64,000 bases of DNA from positions 1-64,000 of the forward strand of contig DASSQD010000035.1 of assembly GCA_035702665.1 (NCBI GenBank), read 5' to 3'. The position numbers and the translations under genes are program-made. Positions 34,451 through 42,876 of this stretch are shown here, one piece after another. A model generated the notes under the pieces. The model searched no databases and had not been told where the DNA came from. It was given only the letters and a program-made list of their open reading frames with translations. This DNA is from VBDM01 sp035702665 (GTDB lineage: Bacteria; Pseudomonadota; Gammaproteobacteria; Burkholderiales; SG8-39). Positions within the stretch are counted from its first letter, which is position 1; every line of letters begins with the position of its first letter.

Positions 34451-36199
34451 ATGGGAACAGTCGAGCCGCAAGTCGCGTCCGGTCCCGACGCGCAAGCACA
34501 GCAGGTGACCGACGGCTTCAACCTGGTCATCGATGCCCTGAAGCTCAACGGCATCGACACGATCTACGGGCTGCCCGGCATTCCGATCACCGACCTCACC
34601 CGCCGCGCGCAGGCAGCGGGCCTGCGCGTGCTTTCCTTCCGTCACGAGCAGAACGCCGGCTATGCCGCGTCGATCGCAGGTTTCCTGACGCAGAAGCCCG
34701 GCATCTGCCTGACCGTATCGGCGCCGGGCTTCCTCAACGGACTCAACGCGCTCGCGCACGCGACCGTCAACTGCTTTCCGATGATCCTGATCAGCGGCTC
34801 GAGCGAGCGGGAAATCGTCGACCTCCAGCAGGGCGACTACGAGGAGATGGATCAGCTCGCGATCGCCAAGCCGGTCGCCAAGGCGGCCTTCCGCGTGCTG
34901 CACGCCGAGGATATCGGCGTCGGCGTCGCGCGCGCCATCCGCGCCGCTGTCTCCGGCCGCCCGGGCGGCGTCTACCTCGACATGCCCGCGAAGCTCTTTG
35001 CGGAGAGCATCGACGCCGCGGCGGGGAAGAATTCGCTGATCAAGGTCGTCGACGCCGCGCCGCGCCAGATACCCGCGCCGGAGGCGGTCAAGCGTGCGCT
35101 CGACCTGCTGAAGGGCGCGAAGAAGCCGCTCATCATCCTCGGCAAGGGCGCGGCGTATGCGCAGGCCGATGCCGACATCAAGTCCCTGGTGGAGAAGTCC
35201 GGGATTCCCTACTTGCCGATGTCGATGGCCAAGGGGCTGCTGCCCGACACGCACGAGCTATGCGCCTCCGCCGCCCGCTCCTTCGTGCTGCCCGGCGCCG
35301 ACGTGGTGATGCTGATCGGCGCGCGCCTCAACTGGCTGCTCTCGCACGGCAAGGGCAAGACCTGGGGCGGCAAGGGGTCCAAGGACTGGGGTGGCCAGAA
35401 GTTCATCCAGATCGACATCTCGCCTCAGGAAGCGGACAGCAACGTGCGCATCGACGCGCCACTGGTCGGCGATATTGGGTCCTGCGTATCCGCGCTGCTT
35501 GCGGGCGTCGGATCGCTGCCCAGGCCGCCGGCCGAGTGGCTGAACGCGGTACATGAGAAGAAGACGACCAACGTCGCCAAGATGGCCGAGACGCTGTCGA
35601 AGAATCCCTCGCCGATGAATTTCCACAGCGCGCTGAACGTGGTGCGCGATGTCGTCAAGGCCAACCCGGACGCGATGCTCGTCAACGAGGGCGCGAATGC
35701 CCTCGACTTCACGCGCTCGATCGTCGACATGTACAAGCCGAGAAAGCGCATCGATGTCGGCACCTGGGGCATCATGGGCGTCGGCATGGGCTACTGCGTC
35801 GCAGCGGCCGTAGTCACCCAGCAGCAGGTGATCGCGATCGAGGGCGACAGCGCCTTCGGCTTCTCCGGCATGGAAGTCGAGACGATCTGCCGCTACAACC
35901 TGCCGGTGTGCATCGTGATCATGAACAACAACGGCGTCTACAAGGGCACCGACGTCGATCCGAACGGCCGCGATCCGGCGCCGACCGTGTTCGTCAAGGG
36001 CGCGCGCTACGACAAGCTGATCGAGGCTTTCGGCGGCGCCGGGGTGAACGCCACGACCCCCGCCGAGCTGAGGAAGGCGATGGAAGACGCGATCCGCTCG
36101 AAGAAGCCCACGCTCATCAACGCCGTCATCGACGAGACCGCGGGCACCGAGAGCGGTCGCATCACAAGCCTGAACCCGAACGCCGGAAAGAAGAAGTAA
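34451..36199 (+). CDS. oxc: Oxalyl-CoA decarboxylase
   Basis: Thiamine-diphosphate enzyme that converts oxalyl-CoA to formyl-CoA and CO2, in the cytosol. 582 residues, slightly longer than Oxalobacter Oxc because of a short N-terminal extension. The cofactor-activating glutamate is in [12 protein letters not shown]. The [21 protein letters not shown] segment is characteristic of Oxc. The ThDP/Mg motif [24 protein letters not shown] is near residue 475. ATG 34451 has AAGGAG upstream. It is followed by frc after 3 bp. Confidence 0.95.
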   Translation: [582 protein letters not shown]

Positions 36200-36202
36200 G
36201 CC

Positions 36203-37474
36203 ATGCAAGCCCTCAAGGGAGTCCGCATCCTCGACATGACGCACGTCCAGGCGGGCCCGACCTGCTCGCAGTTGCTCGCCTGGATGGGCGCCGACGTGAT
36301 CAAGTTCGAGAACCCGCAGGGCGACGCGACGCGCGGCCAGCTGCGCGACGTGCCCAACGCCGACTCGCTGTACTTCACCATGCTCAACTGCAACAAGCGC
36401 TCCATCACGGTGAACATGAAGAGCGCCGAGGGCAAGACGGTGTTCGTCGATCTGCTGAGGAAATGCGACATCATCATGGAGAACTTCGGGCCCGGCGTGC
36501 TCGACCGCTTCGGCTTTTCCTGGGAGAAGATCCACGAGATCAACCCCAAGATCGTGATGGGCTCGATTAAGGGTTTCGGCTCCACCGGGCCGTACGCCGA
36601 CTTCAAGGCCTACGAGAACGTCGCGCAGGCGATGGGCGGCGCGATGAGCACCACCGGCGTGCCCGACGGGCCGCCGTTTGTCACCGGCGCGCAGATCGGC
36701 GACTCGGGGACAGGCCTGCATCTCGCGATCGGCCTGCTCGCCGCGCTGCGCCAGGCAGACAAGACCGGCCAGGGTCAGTACGTCGAAGTCGCGATGATGG
36801 ACGGGGTGATGAACTTGTGCCGAGTCAAGTTCCGCGACCATCAGCGCCTGACGCGCGGGTCCCTCTCGGAATACTCGGTGCCGACCTACCAGAACATGGG
36901 CGATGTGCCGCGCGCCGGCAACGACTCGGGCGGCGGCCAGCTCGGCAACGCGGTCCATTGCAAGCCGCACGGAGCGAACGACTGGCTTTACGTGGTCGTG
37001 CAGGAAGCGGTGTGGGAAGACCTCGCGAAGCGCATCGGTCCGGACGTCGGCGTACCCGACCTCGCGACCGATCCGCGGGTGGCGACCATCGGCGAGCGCC
37101 GCAAGAACCAGAATCTCGTGTGGACGCTGCTCAACAAGTTCGCCGAGAAATACACCAAGCGCGAGCTGATGGCGATCCTCAACCCACTCGACGTGCCCTG
37201 CGGCCCGATCATGTCCACCGAAGACCTGGCTACCGACGAGCACGTGCGCGGCCGCGACATGTGGGTCGAGCTCGATCATCCCAAACGGGGCAAGTGGTAC
37301 AACGTCGGCATGCCGATCAAGCTCTCGGCCTCGCCCGCTGCGATCAAGCGCTCGCCCATGCTCGGGGAGCACACCGATGAGATCCTGAAGGAAGTCCTTG
37401 GGTACGACGACGCCAAGGTCGCCGGCCTCAAGCAGGCGGGCGCGTTCTCGATTCCTCCGAAGAAGGCGGCGTAG
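36203..37474 (+). CDS. frc: Formyl-CoA:oxalate CoA-transferase
   Basis: Class III CoA-transferase that moves CoA from formyl-CoA to oxalate, regenerating oxalyl-CoA and releasing formate. 423 residues, family length. The catalytic aspartate is in QIGDSGTGLHL (about residue 170) and the flexible glycine loop is NDSGGGQLGN (about 240-249). The N-terminus LKGVRILDMTHVQAGPTCSQLLAWMGADVIKFE is typical of Frc. It is co-transcribed with oxc upstream and with a formyltransferase gene after 2 bp. Confidence 0.95.
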   Translation: MQALKGVRILDMTHVQAGPTCSQLLAWMGADVIKFENPQGDATRGQLRDVPNADSLYFTMLNCNKRSITVNMKSAEGKTVFVDLLRKCDIIMENFGPGVLDRFGFSWEKIHEINPKIVMGSIKGFGSTGPYADFKAYENVAQAMGGAMSTTGVPDGPPFVTGAQIGDSGTGLHLAIGLLAALRQADKTGQGQYVEVAMMDGVMNLCRVKFRDHQRLTRGSLSEYSVPTYQNMGDVPRAGNDSGGGQLGNAVHCKPHGANDWLYVVVQEAVWEDLAKRIGPDVGVPDLATDPRVATIGERRKNQNLVWTLLNKFAEKYTKRELMAILNPLDVPCGPIMSTEDLATDEHVRGRDMWVELDHPKRGKWYNVGMPIKLSASPAAIKRSPMLGEHTDEILKEVLGYDDAKVAGLKQAGAFSIPPKKAA

Positions 37475-37476
37475 GA

Positions 37477-38409
37477 ATGAAAATAGCCATCATCGGCCAG
37501 CAGGACTTCGGCAAGGCGGTCCTCGACGCCTTTCTCGCGCGCGGCGACCAGGTCGCCGGCGTGTTCTGCGCCCCGGAGAAGGAAGGCGCCAAGGCCGACG
37601 TCCTCAAGGTGGCCGCGCAGGAAAAGGGCGTGAAGGTGTTCCAGTTCTCTTCGCTGCGGGACAAGCAGGCGCACGATACGATGCGTTCGCTCGGCGTGGA
37701 CCTAGGGGTCATGGCCTACGTGCTGCAATTCGCGCCGCAGGATTTCGTGAACATCCCGAAGAAGGGCACCCTCCAGTATCACCCGTCGCTCCTCCCCAAG
37801 TACCGCGGCCCGAGCTCGATCAACTGGCCCATCATCCGCGGAGACACCAAGACCGGTTTGACCATCTTCCGTCCGAATGACGGACTCGACGAAGGTCCGG
37901 TGATCCTGCAGAAAGAGACGCCGATCAGCGCCGACGACACCCTGGGTAGCGTATATTTCGACCGCCTCTTTCCCATGGGTGTGAAGGCGATGCTGGAAGC
38001 GGCGGACCTGGTGACGGCGGGCAAGCACAAGGAGACTGTCCAGGATGAGGCCCTCGCGAGCTACGAAGGCTGGTGCCGCGCCGCCGAGGCCAAGATCAAC
38101 TGGGCGAACCACGTCGATTTCACCTATAACCTCATCCGAGGCTGCAATCCGGCCCCGGGCGCATGGACCACGCTCGCCGGCAAGAAGGTCCAGATCTTCG
38201 ACGCCCGCAAGCACCTGGTGCGCACGTTCGGCGCAGTAAAGGGCAAGATCGGCGAGATCTCGGAGATCGGCCCGCAGAGCTTCTTCGTAACCGCCCAGGG
38301 AGGTCGGATCGAGGTGCTCAAGGCGAAGCACGAAGACGGCAAGAAGGTCTCCGCTGCGGAATTCGTCTCGCAGAACGGCATTGCGTCGGGCGCTCTGCTC
38401 GGCGGCTAG
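37477..38409 (+). CDS. Formyltransferase resembling 10-formyl-THF hydrolase domain of ALDH1L
   Basis: Cytosolic formyl-transferase-fold protein, 310 residues, last gene of the oxc-frc operon. The N-terminal domain has the active-site histidine in YHPSLLPKYRGPSSINW (about residue 106) and the aspartate in FRPNDGLDEGPV (about 142). The Fmt-type C-terminal domain contains AKINWANHVD and LIRGCNPAPGAWTT. These match the hydrolase domain of 10-formyl-THF dehydrogenase (ALDH1L) better than tRNA-Met formyltransferase, but no aldehyde dehydrogenase domain follows. It could hydrolyse 10-formyl-THF or move formyl between CoA and THF. Activity is unproven. Confidence 0.82.
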   Translation: MKIAIIGQQDFGKAVLDAFLARGDQVAGVFCAPEKEGAKADVLKVAAQEKGVKVFQFSSLRDKQAHDTMRSLGVDLGVMAYVLQFAPQDFVNIPKKGTLQYHPSLLPKYRGPSSINWPIIRGDTKTGLTIFRPNDGLDEGPVILQKETPISADDTLGSVYFDRLFPMGVKAMLEAADLVTAGKHKETVQDEALASYEGWCRAAEAKINWANHVDFTYNLIRGCNPAPGAWTTLAGKKVQIFDARKHLVRTFGAVKGKIGEISEIGPQSFFVTAQGGRIEVLKAKHEDGKKVSAAEFVSQNGIASGALLGG

Positions 38410-38455
38410 TCCTCTCCCCTAACCCCGTCGCGCCGCGGCGGACTCTCGGCAGGAT

Positions 38456-38484
38456 TTGACGGGCCCAGCATTCACTGCAAGAAT
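38456..38484 (+). promoter_or_regulatory. Predicted sigma-70 promoter of the signalling operon
   Basis: TTGACG (38456-38461), 17-bp spacer, AAGAAT (38479-38484). It lies in the 246-bp gap after the formyltransferase gene and leaves a leader of about 165 nt before the kinase. It is the only sigma-70-like site I noticed before the run of signalling genes. Confidence 0.45.
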
Positions 38485-38655
38485 GCCGCCCAGGATTCTG
38501 TTTATTCAGGAACTTATCGCATCTTGGGAAAGCTCCGGCCGCAGACCCCGAGGTCGGGTCCGGCCGGAAACGGAGAAGGTGGGTAGCGTAGAATGCGAGT
38601 GCGAAACGGGGGCATTTCCCTCGCCAAACAATAATAAGAACAAGCGGGAGAGGCG

Positions 38656-41223
38656 ATGAGCAAAGCGGGCTTCTGGAAAAAGGACTGGTTCCTCGGTCTG
38701 GTGGTGTCGCTCGTGCTGTTGTTCGCCGGTGGCTCGCAGCTGATCCAGAGCCTGGAGCGCACGGCCTACGACTGGGGCGTCAGGGCGTCCTCGCGGATAC
38801 CTTCCGACAAGGTCGCGATCATCGCGATCGACAAGCAGAGCATCGACAACATCGGCCGCTGGCCCTGGTCGCGCGAGATTCACGCGAAGATGATCGAGCG
38901 ACTCGCGGGCGTGAAGGCGAAGGTCATCGGCTACACGGTGTTCTTCTCGGAGCCGCAAATCGACCCGGGGTTCGCCTACGTCAACCGGCTTCTCGAGACC
39001 TACCACAAGATCGTTCCGGCCGACGCGAGCACGCCGCCCCGCGGCGTCTCCCCCGAAGTGCTGGAGATGGGCACTACGCTGCAGGAAGCGGAAAACGCGC
39101 TTAACACCGACCGGAAGCTGGCAGACAGCTTCGCCAAGGCGGGAAATGTGGTGCTGCCGATACTCTTCACCTTCGGCGAGCCACGCGGCAAGCCCGACAA
39201 GCCGCTTCCTGACTTTGTGCGGAAGAACGCGCTCGCCTTCCAGGGCAAGAGCGAGGACCTGCCGTTGCTCACGTCGGGGGTCGAGGTCCCCGTGGTCGAG
39301 AGCCTGGGCGCCGCGGCCGCGGCGGTGGGGCACCTGAACGCGGTTCCCGACGTCGACGGAGCGATTCGCACCGAGGCTTTGGCGATCACCTACTACGACG
39401 AGTTCTACCCGTCGCTCGCGGCGATGCTGGTGGCCAAGAGCCTCAACCTCACGGCCCAGGACATAAAGATTCGCCCGGGCGAGGCGCTGCAGATCGGGAA
39501 TTTCAAGGTGAGCGCCGATCCAACGATGCAGATGTACACGTACTTTTACAAGGACCGCGACGGCAGGCCCGCAATTCCGGAGGACTCGTTCTTCGACGTC
39601 GCGAGCGGCAAGATCCCGCTGGACAAGTACCGCGACAAGATCGTTCTTATCGGTCCGACCGCGGCCGGCGTCGGCAGTGTCTTCGTGACGCCGGTGAATC
39701 CGGCGATGTCGTCGGTCGAGCTCCTCGCCCACACGGTTTCCTCGCTGCTGCAAGGGCATTTCTTCGTCGCGCCCACCTGGGGCTGGATCGTCGAGAGGCT
39801 GGTGTTCCTGGTGGTCGCCGCGTACCTGATCGCGCTGCTTCCGCGTCTGTCCGCGGGCTTGGGCGCCGGTATCACTGCCGGCATCGTCGCATTGCTGCTC
39901 GCAACCCACTTCGTGCTCATGACGGGTCAGGGGATGTGGCTGCAGCTCATGCTGCCGCTCACGCTCCTCGTCGTGGGGCACGTGCTGCTCGTGACCAAGC
40001 GCTTCATGGTCACGGAACGCGGCAAGGAAGTGTCCGATGCACAATCGGCCGCGAACGCGCGCATGCTCGGCCTGGCGTTCCAGGGTCAGGGCCAGCTCGA
40101 CATGGCCTTCGACTATTTCCGCAAGGTCCCGCTCGACGACACCGTGATGGACAACCTCTACAACCTCGCGCTGGACTTCGAGCGCAAGCGCCAGTTCAAC
40201 AAGGCCGAGGCGGTGTTCAGCTACATGGCCGGGTACAACCCCAAATTCCGAGACCTCGAATCCAAGCTCTCCCGCGCCAAGCAGATGTCGGAGACAGTCA
40301 TTCTCGGTGGGGCGACGACCCACCCGGGCGGCACGCTGGCGCTGGGCGGAGGGACGGAAAAGCCGATGCTCGGGCGCTACCAGGTCGAGAAAGAGCTAGG
40401 CAAGGGCGCCATGGGTGTCGTATACCTGGGTAAGGACCCGAAGATCGGCCGGGTCGTCGCTATCAAGACGATGGCGCTGTCGCAGGAATTCGAGGCGGAC
40501 GAGTTGGCCGAGGTAAAGGAGCGGTTCTTCCGGGAGGCGGAGACGGCGGGGCGCTTGAGCCACCCGAACATCGTGACGATCTTCGATGCCGGCGAAGAGC
40601 ACGACCTGTGCTACATCGCGATGGAGCTTCTGAAGGGAAAGGACCTGATTCCCTATACCAAGGCCGGCAGCACCCTCCCGCTGGAGAAGGTCGTATCGAT
40701 TGTCGCGCGGGTCGCCGATGCGCTGGGGTACGCGCACAAGCACAACGTGGTGCACCGGGACGTCAAGCCGGCGAACGTCATGTACGAGCTGGAGAACGAC
40801 GTGGTCAAGGTGACCGATTTCGGCATTGCCAGGATCACCGACTCCTCCAGGACGAAGACCGGTATGGTGCTGGGCACGCCGTCCTACATGTCACCCGAGC
40901 AGCTGCAGGGAAAGAAGATCGACGGTCGCAGCGACCTGTTCTCGCTCGCGGTCAGCTTGTACCAGTTGGCCTGCGGCGAGCTGCCCTTCAAGGGAGAATC
41001 GATGGCGCAGCTCATGTACAAGATCGCGAACGAGGACGCCCCTGATATCCTGAAGTACAACACCACGCTTCCCCCGGCGTTCGTCGCGTTTCTGGACAAG
41101 GCCATGTCGAAGGAGGCCGATCAGCGCTTCCAGACCGGCGAGGAGTTCGCCTCTGCGTTACGGGCTGCCGTTGGCGGTACGGGTGCCGCTGCGGCGGGCA
41201 CCGGGGTCGACATCACCCTCTGA
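38656..41223 (+). CDS. CHASE2-domain transmembrane Ser/Thr protein kinase
   Basis: Membrane kinase of 855 residues. One helix (about 12-29) leads into a periplasmic CHASE2 sensor (about 35-375, with IAIDKQSIDNIGRWPWSRE and KIVLIGPTAAGVG). Three helices (about 378-450) return to the cytosol, followed by a TPR-like helical segment (about 470-530), a Thr/Gly-rich linker and a Hanks-type kinase (about 572-835). The kinase has GKGAMGVVY, catalytic HRDVKPANVM near 701, DFGIA near 720 and APE-equivalent SPEQ. All catalytic residues are intact. PP2C and FHA genes follow within 20 bp each, the usual partners for such kinases. Confidence 0.93.
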   Translation: MSKAGFWKKDWFLGLVVSLVLLFAGGSQLIQSLERTAYDWGVRASSRIPSDKVAIIAIDKQSIDNIGRWPWSREIHAKMIERLAGVKAKVIGYTVFFSEPQIDPGFAYVNRLLETYHKIVPADASTPPRGVSPEVLEMGTTLQEAENALNTDRKLADSFAKAGNVVLPILFTFGEPRGKPDKPLPDFVRKNALAFQGKSEDLPLLTSGVEVPVVESLGAAAAAVGHLNAVPDVDGAIRTEALAITYYDEFYPSLAAMLVAKSLNLTAQDIKIRPGEALQIGNFKVSADPTMQMYTYFYKDRDGRPAIPEDSFFDVASGKIPLDKYRDKIVLIGPTAAGVGSVFVTPVNPAMSSVELLAHTVSSLLQGHFFVAPTWGWIVERLVFLVVAAYLIALLPRLSAGLGAGITAGIVALLLATHFVLMTGQGMWLQLMLPLTLLVVGHVLLVTKRFMVTERGKEVSDAQSAANARMLGLAFQGQGQLDMAFDYFRKVPLDDTVMDNLYNLALDFERKRQFNKAEAVFSYMAGYNPKFRDLESKLSRAKQMSETVILGGATTHPGGTLALGGGTEKPMLGRYQVEKELGKGAMGVVYLGKDPKIGRVVAIKTMALSQEFEADELAEVKERFFREAETAGRLSHPNIVTIFDAGEEHDLCYIAMELLKGKDLIPYTKAGSTLPLEKVVSIVARVADALGYAHKHNVVHRDVKPANVMYELENDVVKVTDFGIARITDSSRTKTGMVLGTPSYMSPEQLQGKKIDGRSDLFSLAVSLYQLACGELPFKGESMAQLMYKIANEDAPDILKYNTTLPPAFVAFLDKAMSKEADQRFQTGEEFASALRAAVGGTGAAAAGTGVDITL

Positions 41224-41238
41224 ATCGGGCCGAGCGCC

Positions 41239-42063
41239 ATGAGCCTGTCGGGAGCACTGGAGATCGCGAGCTGTACGGATCCCGGGATGGTGCGGGCTCA
41301 CAACGAGGACTCGATCGCCTCCGACGGGGAAAAGGGACTGGTGGTCCTCGCCGACGGAATGGGGGGCTACAACGCGGGGGAGGTGGCGAGCGGCATGGCG
41401 ACGACGGTGATCATCACCGAGTTGCAGCACTTGCTCGACAAGAGGACCCCGTACGAAACCGACGCGGCGAGCGGCCAGGTGATCGCGCACCAGCTGCTTC
41501 ACGAGCAGATCGCCAAGGCGAACACCTCGATCTATCAGGCAGCGCAGAGCCAGCCTCAGTACGCCGGCATGGGGACGACACTGGTCGTCGCCCTGTTCTA
41601 CGACAACAAGATGACGGTGGCGCATATCGGCGATTCACGCCTCTATCGCATGAGAGGCGACGAGCTGAAGCAGATCACCAAGGACCACTCCCTGCTGCAG
41701 GAGCAAATCGACAGCGGGGTGATCACCCCTCAGCAGGCCAAGCAATCGCAGAACAAGAACCTGGTCACGCGCGCTCTGGGCATCGATCCGATCGTCGAGC
41801 CCGAGATCCACGATCACGAGACGCAGCCGGGAGACATCTATCTGCTCTGCTCGGACGGCCTTTGTGATATGGTTGGCGACGAGGACATCGGCCTGGCGCT
41901 GCAAACACTGAGCTCCAACTTGAAGCTGTGCGCACAGCATCTGGTGCAGACGGCGAACGACAACGGGGGCCGGGACAATATTTCGGTAATACTCGTTCGG
42001 GTGCTGCGGGACTTCCCCGCTTCGCGCGGCATCGTTGGCAAGCTGATGAGCTGGTTTAGATAG
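41239..42063 (+). CDS. PP2C-type protein phosphatase
   Basis: Mn/Mg-dependent Ser/Thr phosphatase, cytosolic, 274 residues. Metal-binding motifs are in order: RAHNEDS (about 20), ADGMGGYNAGEVAS (about 38-51), MGTTLVVAL, HIGDSRLYR, SDGL and GGRDNISVI near the end. It starts 15 bp after the kinase stop, so it is the likely reversal enzyme for the kinase and FHA targets. Confidence 0.94.
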   Translation: MSLSGALEIASCTDPGMVRAHNEDSIASDGEKGLVVLADGMGGYNAGEVASGMATTVIITELQHLLDKRTPYETDAASGQVIAHQLLHEQIAKANTSIYQAAQSQPQYAGMGTTLVVALFYDNKMTVAHIGDSRLYRMRGDELKQITKDHSLLQEQIDSGVITPQQAKQSQNKNLVTRALGIDPIVEPEIHDHETQPGDIYLLCSDGLCDMVGDEDIGLALQTLSSNLKLCAQHLVQTANDNGGRDNISVILVRVLRDFPASRGIVGKLMSWFR

Positions 42064-42083
42064 TTGAGCAGAGGGATACTGCT

Positions 42084-42842
42084 ATGGCGAAGCTGATACT
42101 GAGCATGGACGGCCTGGTTCTGAAGGAAATCAACTTGACCAAGGAACGTACCACCATCGGCCGCAAGCCGCATAACGACATCCAGATCGACAATCTCGCG
42201 GTGAGCGGGGAGCACGCCGTGATTGTCACCATCCTGCAGGATTCGTTTCTCGAGGACCTCGGCAGCACGAACGGAACGGTCGTGAACGGACAATCGATCA
42301 AGAAGCACTTCCTGCAGAACAACGACATCATCGAGCTAGGCAAGTACAAACTCAAGTACGTCAACGAGACGCCCGCGGGCATGGCGAAAGCCGCCGATTT
42401 CGAGAAAACCATGGTTCTGCGCCCCGGCGCGACTAGGCCAGCGGCATCCGCTGCTCCCGCCGCGCCGGTAGCCGCGGCCGCACCGGCACCCGCGGCGGCG
42501 AAGGCTGGCGACACCGTCCAGGGGCCTGCCACGACCATGCCACCGGCGGCTGCCAAGCCGGCGACGAGCGCCCCGCAGAAATCGGCGGCCCTGCAACTCC
42601 TTTCCGGGGCGAACGCCGGCAAGGAGCTCGATCTCACCAAGCCGCTCACGACGCTCGGCAAGCCTGGCGTGCAGGTCGCCGTCATCACGCGCAGGCCCCA
42701 GGGGTTCTTCATCACGCATGTCGAGGGGGCCAGCTTTCCGGTGGTGAACGGCAAGCCGCTCGACGCCCAGGCGCACGCGTTGAACGATCACGACGTGATC
42801 GAGCTGGCCGGAGTCAAGATGGAATTCTTCCTGAAGGCGTGA
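42084..42842 (+). CDS. FHA-domain protein with a degenerate second FHA
   Basis: Phosphothreonine-binding adaptor, 252 residues, cytosolic. The N-terminal FHA domain (about 1-90) has the conserved residues in TIGRKPHNDIQI, SGEHA and LGSTNGTVVNG. An Ala/Pro-rich linker (about 112-165) carries EKTMVLRPGAT. The C-terminal domain (about 168-252) follows the FHA fold pattern (LLSGANAGKELDLTKPLTTLGKPG ... VVNGKPLDAQAHALNDHDVIELAGVKMEFF) but lacks the key Arg-Ser-His residues, so it probably does not bind phosphothreonine. Confidence 0.9.
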   Translation: MAKLILSMDGLVLKEINLTKERTTIGRKPHNDIQIDNLAVSGEHAVIVTILQDSFLEDLGSTNGTVVNGQSIKKHFLQNNDIIELGKYKLKYVNETPAGMAKAADFEKTMVLRPGATRPAASAAPAAPVAAAAPAPAAAKAGDTVQGPATTMPPAAAKPATSAPQKSAALQLLSGANAGKELDLTKPLTTLGKPGVQVAVITRRPQGFFITHVEGASFPVVNGKPLDAQAHALNDHDVIELAGVKMEFFLKA

Positions 42843-42876
42843 GCCCGGGGCCCGACGTCCGCCGCGGGGAGGGAGC

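Noticed and set aside
38656..42842. Type VI secretion PpkA/PppA/Fha regulatory group
   Set aside because: The kinase has CHASE2, and no T6SS structural gene (tssB, tssC, hcp, tssM, clpV) occurs in the window.
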